From Datura wrightii (lineage: Eukaryota; Streptophyta; Magnoliopsida; Solanales; Solanaceae), in contig JASDFA010000020.1 of the NCBI GenBank assembly GCA_035772735.1, positions 107,849,501 through 107,913,500 on the forward strand: DNA of 64,000 bases, read 5' to 3'. The notes beneath the pieces were generated by a model, which saw only the letters and a program-made list of their open reading frames with translations, was not told the DNA's origin and made no database searches. Shown here one piece after another: positions 21,257-32,309 of this stretch (its first letter is position 1; every line of letters starts with the position of its first letter). The translations under genes were made by a program, and so were the position numbers.

Positions 21257-22866
21257 TGATGTCGCTTAAATTACACCTCGTGCATGAGATATAAAGTGGT
21301 CGATGTCAAATGTAGAATCCAACCAGGGTTGGGGTTGAATACCACAAGGAATATGACAAGAACTTGAGTTAATGCGTTTAGCTAATACTATTAGCTTACT
21401 TATTTTCTAGGGGGAAAGATTCGAAACACAAAATAATAAACAAGAGTAAAGACTAGTAAATGTTTGAATCAATTTCGGTTGTATTCAATCAATAAAGTGA
21501 CTAGGATTGTGTTCCCCATACTTCATAACCACAAGACTTTTATACTAGTGATCTATTCCGGTGCTTAGCATGCAATATTGGTAAGTTAAATTCACCTAAA
21601 TGATTGGTCCCCTATCTAGATGATTATCACCACGCAACTTGGTCCGTATACGGGTGTATGCATGCTTAATTAACCCTTACCCTTAATATCGGATTAGCTA
21701 CTCCCGAACAAGGTCAATCTATTAGACGAGGGTTGATAGCCTCAAATGTCCATTATTAATCCCTTTTCCCATTCATCATGCCCTTGATCCGGTAAGTAAG
21801 AATAAGGCAAATTACAATGTTTACAACCTCTAAGAAATAATTAAAACCAAGGAAAAAATAATACATGCATAAACTCCGTTCAAGAATCACTAAGTGATTT
21901 TATCTATGTGTGTTAATTCATCATAGTTCCCACAACCCTAGTTATGGGTTTAGCTACTCATACTTGTATGATCACAATTACCAAATTTAGAAGAAATCAT
22001 AATCGCAACTTACAAAGTTTCGTAGAAGAAAACCACTTGAATTGATTAAATCCCCAAAACCGATTAACAAAACTTCAATGTTGTTTAAGTCTCAAAATCA
22101 AGAACAAACTTACAAACTTTGTTTCTTGAGCCAAGAAGGATCGTTAACAATACTAAAATTTATGTGAAAAGTGGAAAAATAACCTGTACTCGAAAAATAG
22201 ACCTAAATAATGTATTTATAGTTCCAAACAGAACTTTTCCTAACTAAAAAACGGACTTCAAGTCAACAGTGGTAACGGGCCAAGTAACGACTCGTTAGGT
22301 CACCCAATGAGTCGTGGCCAGTGAAGTTGAGTCTTCCTCGGCAACTTTTCTAGTCCTGGTGACGGTTCACCTAACGACTCGTCAGATCAGGGCATGAGTC
22401 ATTAGGTTCCTCGTGGCCTTGAATTACCAAAACTCCAGTGCACTTGATGAATGCTACCAGCATCTCACGACGAGTCGTCACTTCACCGACGACTCATTAT
22501 GTCTTCCGTTGTATTCCATGAGCATTTTTCAGAAATTTTCCTCCCAGTCTCCACAACTGGCATAACGACTCGTTACCAGATGTAACGAGTCGTGCCTTCA
22601 ACTCGTTAAGTGCACTGTTTCTTCTCAATAAAGCTCTATCTCTTCCCACGACTCCAAGAATGAGTCGTCCACTTGGACGACGACTTGTTACCTGGATAGC
22701 AGCCTACAGTTTGTTCCATTTTTGCGTTACTTTGCCTATTTCATGTTCCAGACCTGTTTTCTTGCAACACTTAACACAAACACATCATATCTACATAAAC
22801 ATACCCAGAATTTGCATATTTTTTTGGTTTTAAGCATCGAAAGTTCCATAAAATCACGATATATCA
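21257..22866 (-). repeat. E2 3' LTR (LTR C)
   Basis: TGATGTCGC ... ATATATCA, 1610 bp, colinear with LTRs A, B and D. Its far end reads TATCA instead of CATCA. TATAAATA lies on the minus strand at about 22212-22219, and a palindrome cluster at 22275-22685 (for example GTAACGACTCGTTAGG, CACGACGAGTCGTCAC). Confidence 0.88.
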
Positions 22867-24290
22867 ACACCCTCAACTTAGAACTTTTGCATGTCCTCAG
22901 GAAAAAACAAATAAAATACAACCACTTCGACGCTTCAATCAAAAAAAACTCTAGGAAACCTATGGTAGTCCCATATCTTAATCAAATCAAATTTTCTAAC
23001 CCCTCCTTCATCATACAAACCAAATCATAATGCATATGTAAAATTTTCAACCATGAACAGAGGAATTGAAACACGAAAATATACTGTCACTTGCAACCAT
23101 GTACATAATTTTATAACACTGACCCAGATAGTTGGCAGACGATTTTGTTGACCAAATGCTCTCACCAAAAGAAATCCCACACTCACACCTATGTCTATGA
23201 TCATATCAATATATATCTCTTGGAACTAGGTAAGATCACACTCGCTCTCACAAAGAAATTCTTGTTGTTCGCATGCAATACCATAAGCTTGCCTTTACTT
23301 TCAATACCTTGATTTTCAGATTGGTTAACCAGGATCACTATAGGACTTTTTAAGCTTGTAATGTAGGCTCGAGTTTGGGTATGGTACATATTGGACTAGT
23401 AGCTTAACCCTCCTTGATACTACATACACTTTGGCTCCACTCTTAACCTTTTTTTCATATTTTCTCCCTTTTTCCTTTGCTTTCTTCTTATTTTACTTTC
23501 TTTTGCAACTAAGAGTGCGGTGTTCATTCTTTCAAGTATTCCTTGCTTCCATTTATTTTTTTATCTTTTTTTGCTTTTTCTCTTTAACAAAAATGTTTTC
23601 TTTTCTTTCATTATGCACACCGCACCCGCTCTTTCATTTTCATTACTCAATTTGATTCCACTCTACTCTTCTTAATCACCCCTATGATAGCACCCTCAAC
23701 TTAGGAGATTTGCTTGAGTTGAGGTCCATAGTGTCCAAGGAGGGAACAGGGCCAAAACAGGTTCATTCTAATCAAAGCAGAAGGTGAATTGGTGTTAACA
23801 AAAAGAAGGGTCAATTTAAGCTCAAAATTTGGATCAAGGGATATTTATTTCCATTTGGTAGGTCTTTTAAGGCTAAAAGTGGACTTATTCATCAAAAATG
23901 GCCTATGATCCTTCCCTAGTTTCCCATCCTCTACCTCGATGCGACTAACCAGGCAAGTTCTAGATTGACACACACAGCAGAATTTAACTATTAAACCTTA
24001 CTCACACATTGCACAGGCCAACACCATCACTTCTACTAACTGCTAGTTCAGGTATAGTCATACAAAGGTAAACATGTACACAGTACTAGTGCCATGCAAA
24101 GATTCACAAAGGTCATGCTTGTCTATTTTAACACACACACATAACTAAAAAAATTAGGAGGGGTATGACATTATGAGTTCAAACAATTTCAAAAATCCAT
24201 GTTATTGACTGCCTTAAGTTCGCCTAATTTTCTTTCAACTGACACAAACAAACACAAAAAAACAACACGTGCTGGTTCTACTAGATAAGG
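22867..24290 (-). other. E2 3' non-coding region
   Basis: Colinear with E1 5134-6560. The polypurine-like stretch beside the LTR is AAGTTGAGGGTGT (sense). A pyrimidine run on the plus strand (23450-23610) is conserved with E1. No coding frame is supported. Confidence 0.65.
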
Positions 24291-24439
24291 AACACCCGAG
24301 GGAAAAGATATCCGGTAAGAAAAACCCTCAGGTTATGTTCAGCAAAAATACACAGGTATCCCTCCCTACCCCCATCAAGAAAAGCGTGTGTCTTCCTCGA
24401 CGCATTTATAAAAATAAAACATGGAAATAGGGAACATAC

Positions 24440-24694
24440 CTGTGCGACCTAGGCGTCTATGGCCTGGTCAGTGGGGGGTGCAGATACACCTCCAGTGTCA
24501 TCTCCTGTACCACCAGCCTAAACTGGTGCATTCTCAGAACCTACTGAGCTCATACCTTCTCCACGAGCTCTCGCTTCCTCAACTGCGGCCCTCTGTCGAG
24601 CCTCATCTCTGGATAACTGTAGCACTGCCTCCACCTCTCTTTGTTCTTGCTTCTGCTCATGGAGCAGAAAATCATCCTCATCAAAACATGCCTC
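24440..24694 (-). pseudogene. E2 accessory ORF, C-terminal part (left of the hAT insertion)
   Basis: Continues the accessory frame interrupted by the hAT element. Reading minus from 24694: EEACFDEDDFLLHEQKQEQ, then EARQRAAVEEARARGEGM and SSVGSENAPV before a stop near 24521. The composition is Glu/Arg/Gln-rich and strongly helical, so a coiled coil is likely. After the stop the frame continues as Gly/Asp/Thr-rich sequence to about 24447, which suggests the stop is secondary. E1 6833-6690 is the matching part. Confidence 0.6.
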
Positions 24695-24715
24695 CTCACG
24701 AGTAGGGGTGGGCAT

Positions 24716-24860
24716 TCAGTGTTTTGGTTCGATTTTTTCAAATTTCGGTTCGTTCTTTTCAATTTTCGGTTATGCATAGGGGACACCGAACACCGAACCG
24801 TTTTAGTTCGGCTCGGTTCGATTTCTTTTAATTCGGTTCGATTTATTTATTTCGGTTTTT
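24716..24860. repeat. Left subterminal repeats of the hAT element
   Basis: Repeated TTCGGTTCG / CGGTTCGATT motifs (for example TTTCGGTTCG at about 24742, CTCGGTTCGATTTC at about 24812, ATTCGGTTCGATTT at about 24831). Such subterminal arrays bind hAT transposase in known members; here that is inferred. Confidence 0.6.
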
Positions 24861-24899
24861 GGGCTTGGTTGATGGACTTTTTTCTGGTTGTAAAATGGG

Positions 24900-25880
24900 C
24901 TACCTTTTAAATAAAATATAAATTATTTCAAGCTTTTTAATTCAAAATGATCTATTTTTAACTATTGTGAATCTTTCTTTTATTAATATCAATTATAAAT
25001 TTATAATAAAAATTAAAATTTCATAAATCGAGTGCCTACCGGTACCCAAAAAAGAGAGAACTGTTTAGCAACAAAGCTAGTAACCTGTACTGCTGTACAA
25101 CAGTCACTAGTCAGCAGCAAGCCAGCAAAGACTATTCAAAAATCAAAATGGCATAACTTACCATCTCAATGACAACCCCATAGGCAATCTCCTAACTTAA
25201 ACAGAATCCCTTGACTAAAACAAAGCCCAAAACTAAATCAAATCACCATTCACCAGTCTTCCCCATGATTTAACTATTTAAGAAACTAGACATAAAGCAA
25301 AAATTGATGGGCACCGGGGCTGGCATTCCCAAACCCACACAGACATAAAGCATACAAATTACAATACACACACAAAAATCATAATCAAAATCATAAGTGA
25401 AGTGCAAGTATTGTAACAGCACCGCTGCACCGGGGCATTCCCAATTCCCAATTCCCAAACCCAGCGCCCAGCAGCCCTGCCCAGCACACACACTGGCAGT
25501 CTGGAACAGACAAATACACAATGACACAAAGACAAAGTCACAAACTGCTCTGCTTCACTGCTTGGGACTTCAAGTCTTCAATAGTAAATCAAACTGCTCT
25601 GCTTGAGCCTAATAAATAGTAAGATAAAATCAAAAATTAGAACATAACTTTCAAGATAAAAAAATAATTTACAAAAAGATATCATCAATGAGACTATGAG
25701 AGTATGAGACAATAATTCAACTCACCGGTCACCAGTAGGCACTAGTAGCAAATGCAATTTGCAATCATACATCAACAATGCAAGACTCTCTTCCATTTAT
25801 TGCCATCTCTAAAGATAATTTAATTAAATATGTCATAAAACACAAATTAGTATACTATTAATTTATTATTGCATTAAAAC
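24900..25880 (-). other. hAT 3' flank without a supported gene
   Basis: AT-rich sequence downstream of the transposase stop. Short open frames on both strands (for example 25270-25527 minus, 25397-25606 plus) have biased composition and no recognisable motif. CCAATTCCCAATTCCC at about 25440 is a small local repeat. Confidence 0.5.
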
Positions 25881-27961
25881 TTAAAAGTCTAAACAACCAA
25901 CTAAAAAATATAAAATCTTACCAAGCTCAAGTTTCTCAAGATACTCCAAACTTTCCTCAACACAAATAGGATTAGTATCTTCTCTAAGCCAATCTTGGAC
26001 ACAAACAAGAGATTGCACACATTTAGGAGTCAATGAACTTCTAAATGGATCAAGAATATGACCACTAGTACTAAATGCACATTCTGACGCCACACTTGAA
26101 ATTGGAATAGCCAACACATCACGAGCTAACTCTGAAAGAATAGGAAACCTGGAGAATTAACCCTCCACCAATATAATATATCAAAATCATCAGAATCAGG
26201 CTCTTGTTCTTCACTAATGTATCTATCCAACTCTGATTTAGCACCTCCACTTCCACAATCTTCTTTTTGTTTTTTCAAGTAAAGCTTAGTTCTCAAGGCT
26301 TTTGTTTTCATACTTAGAGAAGCGTCAGAACTAGATGTATCATATGTGTCCTGAGATGAAGTAGATCTAGATAGAGATGATTGATTAGATCCTTTTGAAT
26401 ATTGTCTTATATACACTCCAAACAAAGAAGTCATATAATCACGCACTCCTTCATTTACTTTCTTTCCTATTTCCTCCCCAAATAGTTCTTCAAGTGCAAA
26501 GCTAACATACACAAACTTATTTCAAGGATCCAACACAGAAGCAATAAAAATCATTTTGTTCATCTTTTCAAGACAACCCCAATATTTCTTAAACTTTTGT
26601 TTCATTCAGCCATGTTACTCAAATTAAGATCTTCACTTGCTAAACACACATTCAAATATGCATCAAGCTCACATATATCCTCAAAATGAGCATTAGAAGT
26701 AACATAATGTGAACCTGAAACCTTTACAGTGACCTCGTAGAATCTTTCAAGAAACTTCACCACATTCCTCACATTCACCCAATCATCACATTTGAGCGGA
26801 CCTGCAACACTTCCATCTTCACATATATTAGTTGAAACACAAGTATTAAATTGGTCATCAAAAAGATCAAACCTATCAAAGGCCTTCTCAAACTTTTATG
26901 TCGTATCCAACATCAACATAGGTGGAATTCCACCTAGTAGGAACATCTAGTGACAATGTTTTATCACATTCTACCTTTTGGACTTCACAACATTTCTTAA
27001 AGTTTCTTGTTCTTGCCGGGGATGATTTAACATACTTCACCATTTGTCGACCCCTTTTGACAGAAGGATCAATTTCTTTCAAACCTTCATGCACAATCAG
27101 ATTAAGTATGTGAGCCATACATCTCACATGAAGATGTTTACCTTCCATTATATTAGTTCCCCACATATTCAACTGTTTAGACAATTCTTTAACTGTAACA
27201 TCATTAGAAGACGCATTGTCAACAGTTATAGAGTATACCTTGTCTAAGTTCCAATCAAGCAAACAATTACTAATAGCCTCTGCCATTTGCTCACCCTTAT
27301 GACTAGAGATTGGGCAAAAATTTAATATTATTTTATGCAACACCCAATTTCTATCAATAAAATGAGCAGTTAAACACATATACTTAATTCTTTGCAATGA
27401 TGTCCATGTGTCTGTGGTAAGACAAATCATTGGTTGTACTTCTTTAAAAGACTTCTTCAAATCTTGTCTCAATTCACTATAAACTTCATAACTATCCCTT
27501 GTTATTGTTCTACGGGAAGGAATTCTAAATAGAGGTTGGGCTTTGCTCATAAACTTCTTGAAACCTTCATTCTCTACAAAGCTAAATGGTAGTTCATCGA
27601 TAATTATCATTTCAACTAAAGCCCTTCTAACTACTTCTTGTTCAAATTTCCAAAGCGGGGCATCTTTAGTTTGAAAAGATATTTTCATTTGAGAAGAAGT
27701 TTCAACGATAGATTTATATACCTTGCACCTATCCAAATGTTGTTTCAAACCCGTTTTTCCATTTTTACTTGAATTGGCAGCATAAGTATTGTTACAATAC
27801 TTGCACTTCGCTCTACCAATATCATTTTCAACTACCTTATCAAAATAAGCCCAAACCCCAAATCTTGGTTACATTTCTTTCCTTTTCTTTGTATCCCCAG
27901 TTTGAGTATCAAGTGAGTTTTCAGTTGAACCAATATCACTTATTCTACTTTCATCATCCAT
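25881..27961 (-). pseudogene. hAT transposase, Ricesleeper/Daysleeper type, inactivated
   Basis: Start ATG at 27961 (MDDESRISDIGSTENSL). A BED zinc finger follows: AKCKYCNNTY (C-x2-C) and LKQHLDRC (H-x4-C) at about 27810-27725. A premature TAA at 27869-27871 lies just before the finger. The catalytic half is open from 27748 to 26888 and shows TDTWTSLQRIKYMCLTAHF, ITVDNASSND, RCMAHILNLIVHEGL and PTRWNSTY. Frame changes follow near 26888-26512 and near 26148 (one base lost inside NSPGFL). The C-terminal dimerisation region (25881-26117) reads AIPISSVASECAFSTSG..LDPFRSSL. Expected length is near 650-700 residues. The family cuts and pastes DNA in the nucleus; at least three lesions make this copy inactive, though its ends might still be moved in trans. 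Confidence 0.88.
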
Positions 27962-28253
27962 CTATACAAAATTAAAAAGAATAATCATAAATAATTAACC
28001 AACAGATGATATATCAAAGACTATTCAAAAAATCAAAGTATTAAGTATGTATAGTGAAAGTGATTCCAAAGACTATTCAAAATAAACAATGTATATATAC
28101 CTAAAGGCTAGCAGCCAGCAAGCAGTTTAGAACTTAAAGCCTCACCTTAAAAAAAATAGCTCTCGAGTCATAGAAGGATTGTTGCTCGTTAAAACCTCAC
28201 TATTACTAGAGTAGTAATTTGGATTTTCAAACCTCCGCAAAACAATAAAGTGC

Positions 28254-28366
28254 TTCACAGTCAAGGATGAAACCTCATAAGTTGAAACTCCAGTACTAGT
28301 TTAGTTCCGTAAAATTGACTTTCAGGCAATTCAGAAGCAGAATTTCTTTTCTCACTATCCTCACCC
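28254..28366 (-). other. Possible second captured exon in the hAT element
   Basis: Minus strand: one frame is open from ICVSLLGEDSEKRNSASE through LPESQFYGTK to a possible donor GAG|GTTTCATC at about 28254. The acceptor (GTTAG at about 28370) is weak. The residue mix looks like ordinary protein, unlike the surrounding AT-rich DNA. It is not recognised and could be chance. Confidence 0.25.
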
Positions 28367-28733
28367 AATAATGAAACACAGATACCTAACTTTACATGCT
28401 ATAAACCATGAAATAATTTTAGCACTAGAAGCAGCAACATAATAAATTATGTGGAGTAGCTGGAGAGAAAACCACCTATCTTATTAGATGATTCATCTGC
28501 ATCATATATGTTGGTGTAGTTTTATGCTTTTAGGTGCACTACTGTACGATAGCTATGGACAGAAGGTCTAAAATTCATTTTAAGCTCAAAGCTCATTTTG
28601 CAGGCCTTTTTACGAACACACATTGCCGCACCTTAATTAAATGAAAGGCCCTATGTTTCCAGCATATAAGCATTAACCAAATTTAAATTTTTGGAGATAC
28701 AACATAGAAGGATATCATAGATAACATTACTAC

Positions 28734-28838
28734 CAGTACCAAAGGATGTATACTTGGTTCAATGAAAAGCCTCTCTTGTAGACTTTCTCTTTCAAGCTGC
28801 TCTGAAAGAGCTTGCAGATCAAGTGAAAGAAATGATGC
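28734..28838 (-). other. Exon-like segment, 35 codons, of unknown host gene inside the hAT element
   Basis: On the minus strand a strong acceptor TTGTATTTGCAG is followed by 105 nt (exactly 35 codons, no stop) and a donor CTG|GTAGTAATG. The product begins ASFLSLDLQALSEQLERE and ends LFIEPSIHPLVL, a soluble, helical-looking protein segment unlike any transposase. It lies upstream of the transposase and downstream of the leader at 29080-29215, so it could be part of a fusion transcript. I do not recognise the protein. Capture of host exons by a hAT element is the simplest reading; an ordinary 5' exon of the element is the alternative. Confidence 0.45.
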
Positions 28839-29074
28839 CTGCAAATACAAGAGTGACATAGTTATTATAGAGTTTGACCACATGGTAGTCTAGCAATCTA
28901 TATGGGACACATCAACATTTAAGAAAAATAACAAACCAAATCACAAATCAGAGGCGGCCTAATTGTTTTAAAAAAAAAGACTGGTGTTCAGCAGGATTAG
29001 CAATGAACAGATGCTATTGCTTAATGGCAAAAGGGATTAGTCATGCCATTAGTACTACTATCTAAGGCGAGTCA

Positions 29075-29220
29075 GGTAGTCGGTGACAAAGGAAGAGCCG
29101 AAGAGGAGACTGGAGCACAGGAGCAGTGGAGAGAACAGAGAAGAGAGACCGACGGCGACAGAGTAGAGAGTACTACTAATCTATAAATCTAGGGCTTTCC
29201 TTAAATTATTTAAGTTAAAT
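29075..29220 (-). promoter_or_regulatory. Candidate promoter and 5' leader of the hAT transposase unit
   Basis: On the minus strand AAGCCCTAGATTTATAGATTAG is followed by a CT-rich leader (GTCTCTCTTCTCTGTTCTCTCC, CAGTCTCCTCTTCGG), a typical plant 5' UTR look. The TTTATAGA at about 29188 may be a TATA box. The first ATG in the leader runs into TGA after one codon, so the leader is non-coding. Confidence 0.35.
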
Positions 29221-29289
29221 ATTTATTATAAAAATAAAATAAAATAATTATTTATTATAATTTATAAATATAAATATATAATATATATA

Positions 29290-29467
29290 ATATAATATAT
29301 TATTCAATTTTTCGGTTAAACCGAAAATTCGGTGTACCATAACCGAAAAAAAATCGAAAATCAAATTTCGCTATATAAAAAACTGAAACCGAACAGAAAA
29401 ACCAAAAAAACTGAAACCAAAAAATCGAATAATTCAGTTCGGTTCGGTTTTTCAGTTTTCGGTTTTT
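29290..29467. repeat. Right subterminal repeats of the hAT element
   Basis: CGGTTCGG/CCGAA-type motifs (AACCGAAAATTCGG at about 29316, CAGTTCGGTTCGG at about 29434), mirroring the left end. An AT-rich stretch with ATATAATATA lies at 29270-29300. Confidence 0.55.
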
Positions 29468-29488
29468 ATGCCCACCCCTACTCACGAG

Positions 29489-31378
29489 GCCTCTTGCCCT
29501 TATCCTGCGCCACTGGCTCCTCAGTGATAAAATCAACTATTGGTGGTAGCTCTTCCTCGTTCTCATCATCAATCACTGAAAGCACGGGTGGAGGGATCGC
29601 AGCTACCTGTCGTGCGGCTAACTCCTGCACCTCAGCACGGAGTGCTGCTACCTCCGCATACCATCTTCTCAGCTCGGGCGCCTGTAACTATGCAAGGCAC
29701 TCATCTATATGCCTCTCAAAGGAATCCAACCATCTATGCACTGAACTAGAGAGCGCCTCCAAGTCCTTTGTAACCATGGCTTTACTTGATCCATTAGTAT
29801 CCTAACTTGAAGAGTCGTGTGGGCTTGCTATTATTTGGCTTTTACCAGCCGCCTAGCCAGCTGAAGAAGCATGTGAGGATGCAATAGGTGGTCGAGGTGC
29901 TGCTTTTATGGATGAAGACTCTGGAACCTCAGCAGGTGTGGGAATATCAGCTACATCTGTAGCCTCAGGCTGGCTACCAAGCTCTTTGGCCTCTGTGGGC
30001 TCTACCGCAAACTCGGTAAATAATGCAGCCTCAGTCTGCATACCACTTCTCAATGCCTCTACCAATAAAGTTGCTCCAGCGGATACGGCATACTGACTCC
30101 TCACTCTCGATATTGGGTTTGTCTCGTCTCTTATCAACCCGATATCGTTGATCTTATGGACCACCACTCGCTGATCAACCGATGGCAATTCTGGCACCTT
30201 TGACTCCTGACAGAGTCAATCAATAAGGCATAGAAAGGGAATGGTAGTACTATCGCGCGCTCTCGAATATCTTCAGCAATAAATTGTAGGAAGTTTATGG
30301 CGTACCCATCCATGATGCTCGCTACCAGTGCAGCTCTGTCAGGTGAAAGCACATTGTCATTACTGGTCGGTACCAGCCTGTGTCTAACCAATGACCACTA
30401 GAATTTAGCTTGAAAGTTCAGTTTGGCCTTTTTTATCTATGACTCGGTGCCATGCAACCATTCCACTAGCGGACCCTGTGTGGAAATGATGCGTGACAGC
30501 CAAGTGTACAGCCTGATACGTTTTTCACTGTTCAATTTCTTGATTTTGACTTTCTTGAGTTCAAACAGTCTATGATCAAACTCGGTTGTGTTCATTGGGG
30601 CCTGATAGTCTAGACCATAGAGCATCCTAGAAATAGTCCTCTCAGAGAAGTCTACATGTGTCTCCCGAACCAACACCTGAGTTAATGCGGGCCTCTTCTT
30701 CCAATCTTGGCCTTCTAAGGCCAGGCGTTGTAATGTGGCTGCGTAGGCAGCATAAAACTCTCTAACCAGGCAAGGGTTGTAGCTCCCCGATGGCTCAGTT
30801 AACCACCTGAACCTATATCTCTCAAAAAATGCCTTCAGCTCGGGGAGGTCCTTGAGCCCTGTGGTGACCAGTCTGGGCTCCTCATAAATGCTCCTCTTTG
30901 GATGGCCCTTGTCATTCGAAGCAATGCCCCTATTGTAAATGGCCCGCATAGCATGGACACACCATCGCCTCACCCTCCGTGGTTGATCATTGGATGTATG
31001 TGAAGTCTCTGTCAACTTATCATATGTGCTCCCTTGTTGGGCACGTGACTCATCAGCACTCTCTGCATTTGCCGCAACTATGGTGCCCTCGGGAGCAATC
31101 TGGACTATGGCCACAACATTCTCTTCTGCTCGGCTAGGTAGGTCTCTTGCAATTGGAGTAGAAGAATCAACCAGGGCTATCGGATTTGTAGGGCATTGTG
31201 TCCTAGTCCTAGTGGATATCCTCTCAAGATGCTCTTCTAAAACTTCGTATTCCTCCACCGATCCACTCGACTCTTCAAAGGATGAGGGCTTGTCCCTAAG
31301 TCTGTGATATAAGGGTTGACTTTTCTCTGGCACTTATTTCTTGGCTGGACCCTTCTTTGGTGTACCTTTCGGTGCCAT
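29489..31378 (-). pseudogene. E2 accessory ORF ('putative plant transposon protein' family), main part
   Basis: ATG at 31378 (MAPKGTPKKGPAKK, lysine-rich, nuclear-signal-like), then a stop. The following 298 codons are open to 30437: an acidic N-terminal region, VRRWCVHAMRAIYNRGIA, SIYEEPRLVTTGLKDLPEL, REFYAAYAATLQRLALEGQ and EKRIRLYTWLSRII. Two further stops (after HGTES near 30437, and near 30400) both lie where the context expects Trp, TGG changed to TAG. The rest is read in pieces to a helical segment (EALSSSVHRWLDSFERHIDE, about 29780-29720) and then to the hAT insertion. This is the best-preserved copy in the window. Known only as a family label in plant annotation; function unknown. 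Confidence 0.65.
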
Positions 31379-31383
31379 TGTAC

Positions 31384-31992
31384 CTGTGGGAAAATGGTTA
31401 GTATGCAAGATGAGATGAAACAAAACTAAAATTTTAACTGTGTTCCTACAAACTGCACGAGGGACTCAATGAGTCATTTCCACTGGCCACGACTCATGAG
31501 GTTACCCGTCGTCTGCAAGTTAGTTTTTCTTTTGTTGAACCAGTGGACTTAACGACTGGTCATGATGAGTCGTTACTTGAGGCAATAACTCGTTAGACTA
31601 GTCGTGAGATAAGTTGTTTGCATCTCCCATTTCCCACTCAAGACGAGCTACACAACGAGTCGTGAGGTGCTGCCAGGACTCGTTATGTGGCTGGTTCTCA
31701 AGAGTCTACTGACAGTGGTGGTGATGGGTCATGTAATAACTCGTTGGGCTTGCCCACGAGTAGTTACATGAGGCGTCATCACTGGTTTTCAAGAAACAAC
31801 AACACCCATGTACCATCTCACCTAATTATTCAATCCCACAAGCACAAATCCTAATTTTCCTTAAATGACCATTATTAAATTCAACTGGGAATTAATGGAA
31901 ACTTGGGTTCATCTAAATCATGGCAGTATTCGAATTCAGAATTTTCACACAAAAGATGAGTAGGTTAGAGCTCTAAATAATTGATTACTCAC
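31384..31992 (-). other. Candidate 5' intron of the E2 accessory gene
   Basis: Donor ACAT|GTGAGTAATC (GT at 31992-31991) and acceptor CATACTAACCATTTTCCCACAG (G at 31384), with a textbook branch-like CTAAC and pyrimidine tract. The ATG lies 6 nt into the next exon. Length 609 nt. Donor and acceptor are conserved in E1. A palindrome cluster (31450-31790) lies inside. An alternative is that the acceptor is used with a donor in the 5' leader of the genomic RNA, as for spliced env-like messages. Confidence 0.5.
31450..31795. repeat. ACGA(C/G)TCGT cluster in the E2 candidate intron
   Basis: Variants such as CAATGAGTCATTTCC, CCACGACTCATGAGG, GATGAGTCGTTACTTG, CAACGAGTCGTGAGG and CCAGGACTCGTTATG. 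Counterpart of E1 8985-9240. Confidence 0.55.
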
Positions 31993-32269
31993 ATGTGTAA
32001 GAGCAAAGATGGGATTTTAGCAGTAGGTGATTTTAACTTGAGGTTGCGATTGAATGTGGCAACTGAGCAGATTTGAGTGCGTTCGTGCGTGTGTGAGTGC
32101 TTTGCAAGTGGATATGTGGTTGTGAATTATGTGGAAATGTGAGATGATTTGGGAGAAGAAGAAGTGGGAAATTTGTTTTTTAAAAGATTTGAGAGTTCGA
32201 ACTTGTGAGGAATTTAGTGGGAGAAATTTGAGTGATTTAATTCGTTTAAACTTGATTGCCTTATTTAAA
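31993..32269 (-). promoter_or_regulatory. Candidate internal promoter and leader of the E2 accessory gene
   Basis: TTTAAATA on the minus strand (32269-32262) in CATGTTTAAATAAGG, then a leader with CCCACTTCTTCTTCTCCC and many C/A-rich stretches down to the donor at 31992. The palindrome cluster begins about 50 bp upstream. The weak plus-strand ORF across this stretch has no family features. Confidence 0.4.
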
Positions 32270-32309
32270 CATGGATCGGGTCGGATGAACATTTTAATTA
32301 AAGTAAACC

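Larger units (their letters stand above)
24703..29480 (-). mobile_element. hAT-family DNA transposon, 4778 bp, inserted in E2
   Basis: 13-bp perfect terminal inverted repeats TAGGGGTGGGCAT (24703-24715) and ATGCCCACCCCTA (29468-29480), with an exact 8-bp target duplication CTCACGAG (24695-24702 and 29481-29488). E1 keeps the uninterrupted site at 6987-6994 (CCTCCTCACGAGGCCTC). Both ends are rich in CGGTTCGG-like subterminal repeats. A broken Ac/Ricesleeper-type transposase lies on the minus strand, and exon-like pieces lie between it and its promoter end. The 8-bp duplication and TAGGGGTG ends are diagnostic of hAT. Confidence 0.93.

Noticed and set aside
29332..29805. Plus-strand frame of 157 codons across the hAT right end
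   Set aside because: It crosses the transposon boundary at 29480 and is antisense to the accessory ORF; Ser/Thr-rich composition is an artefact.
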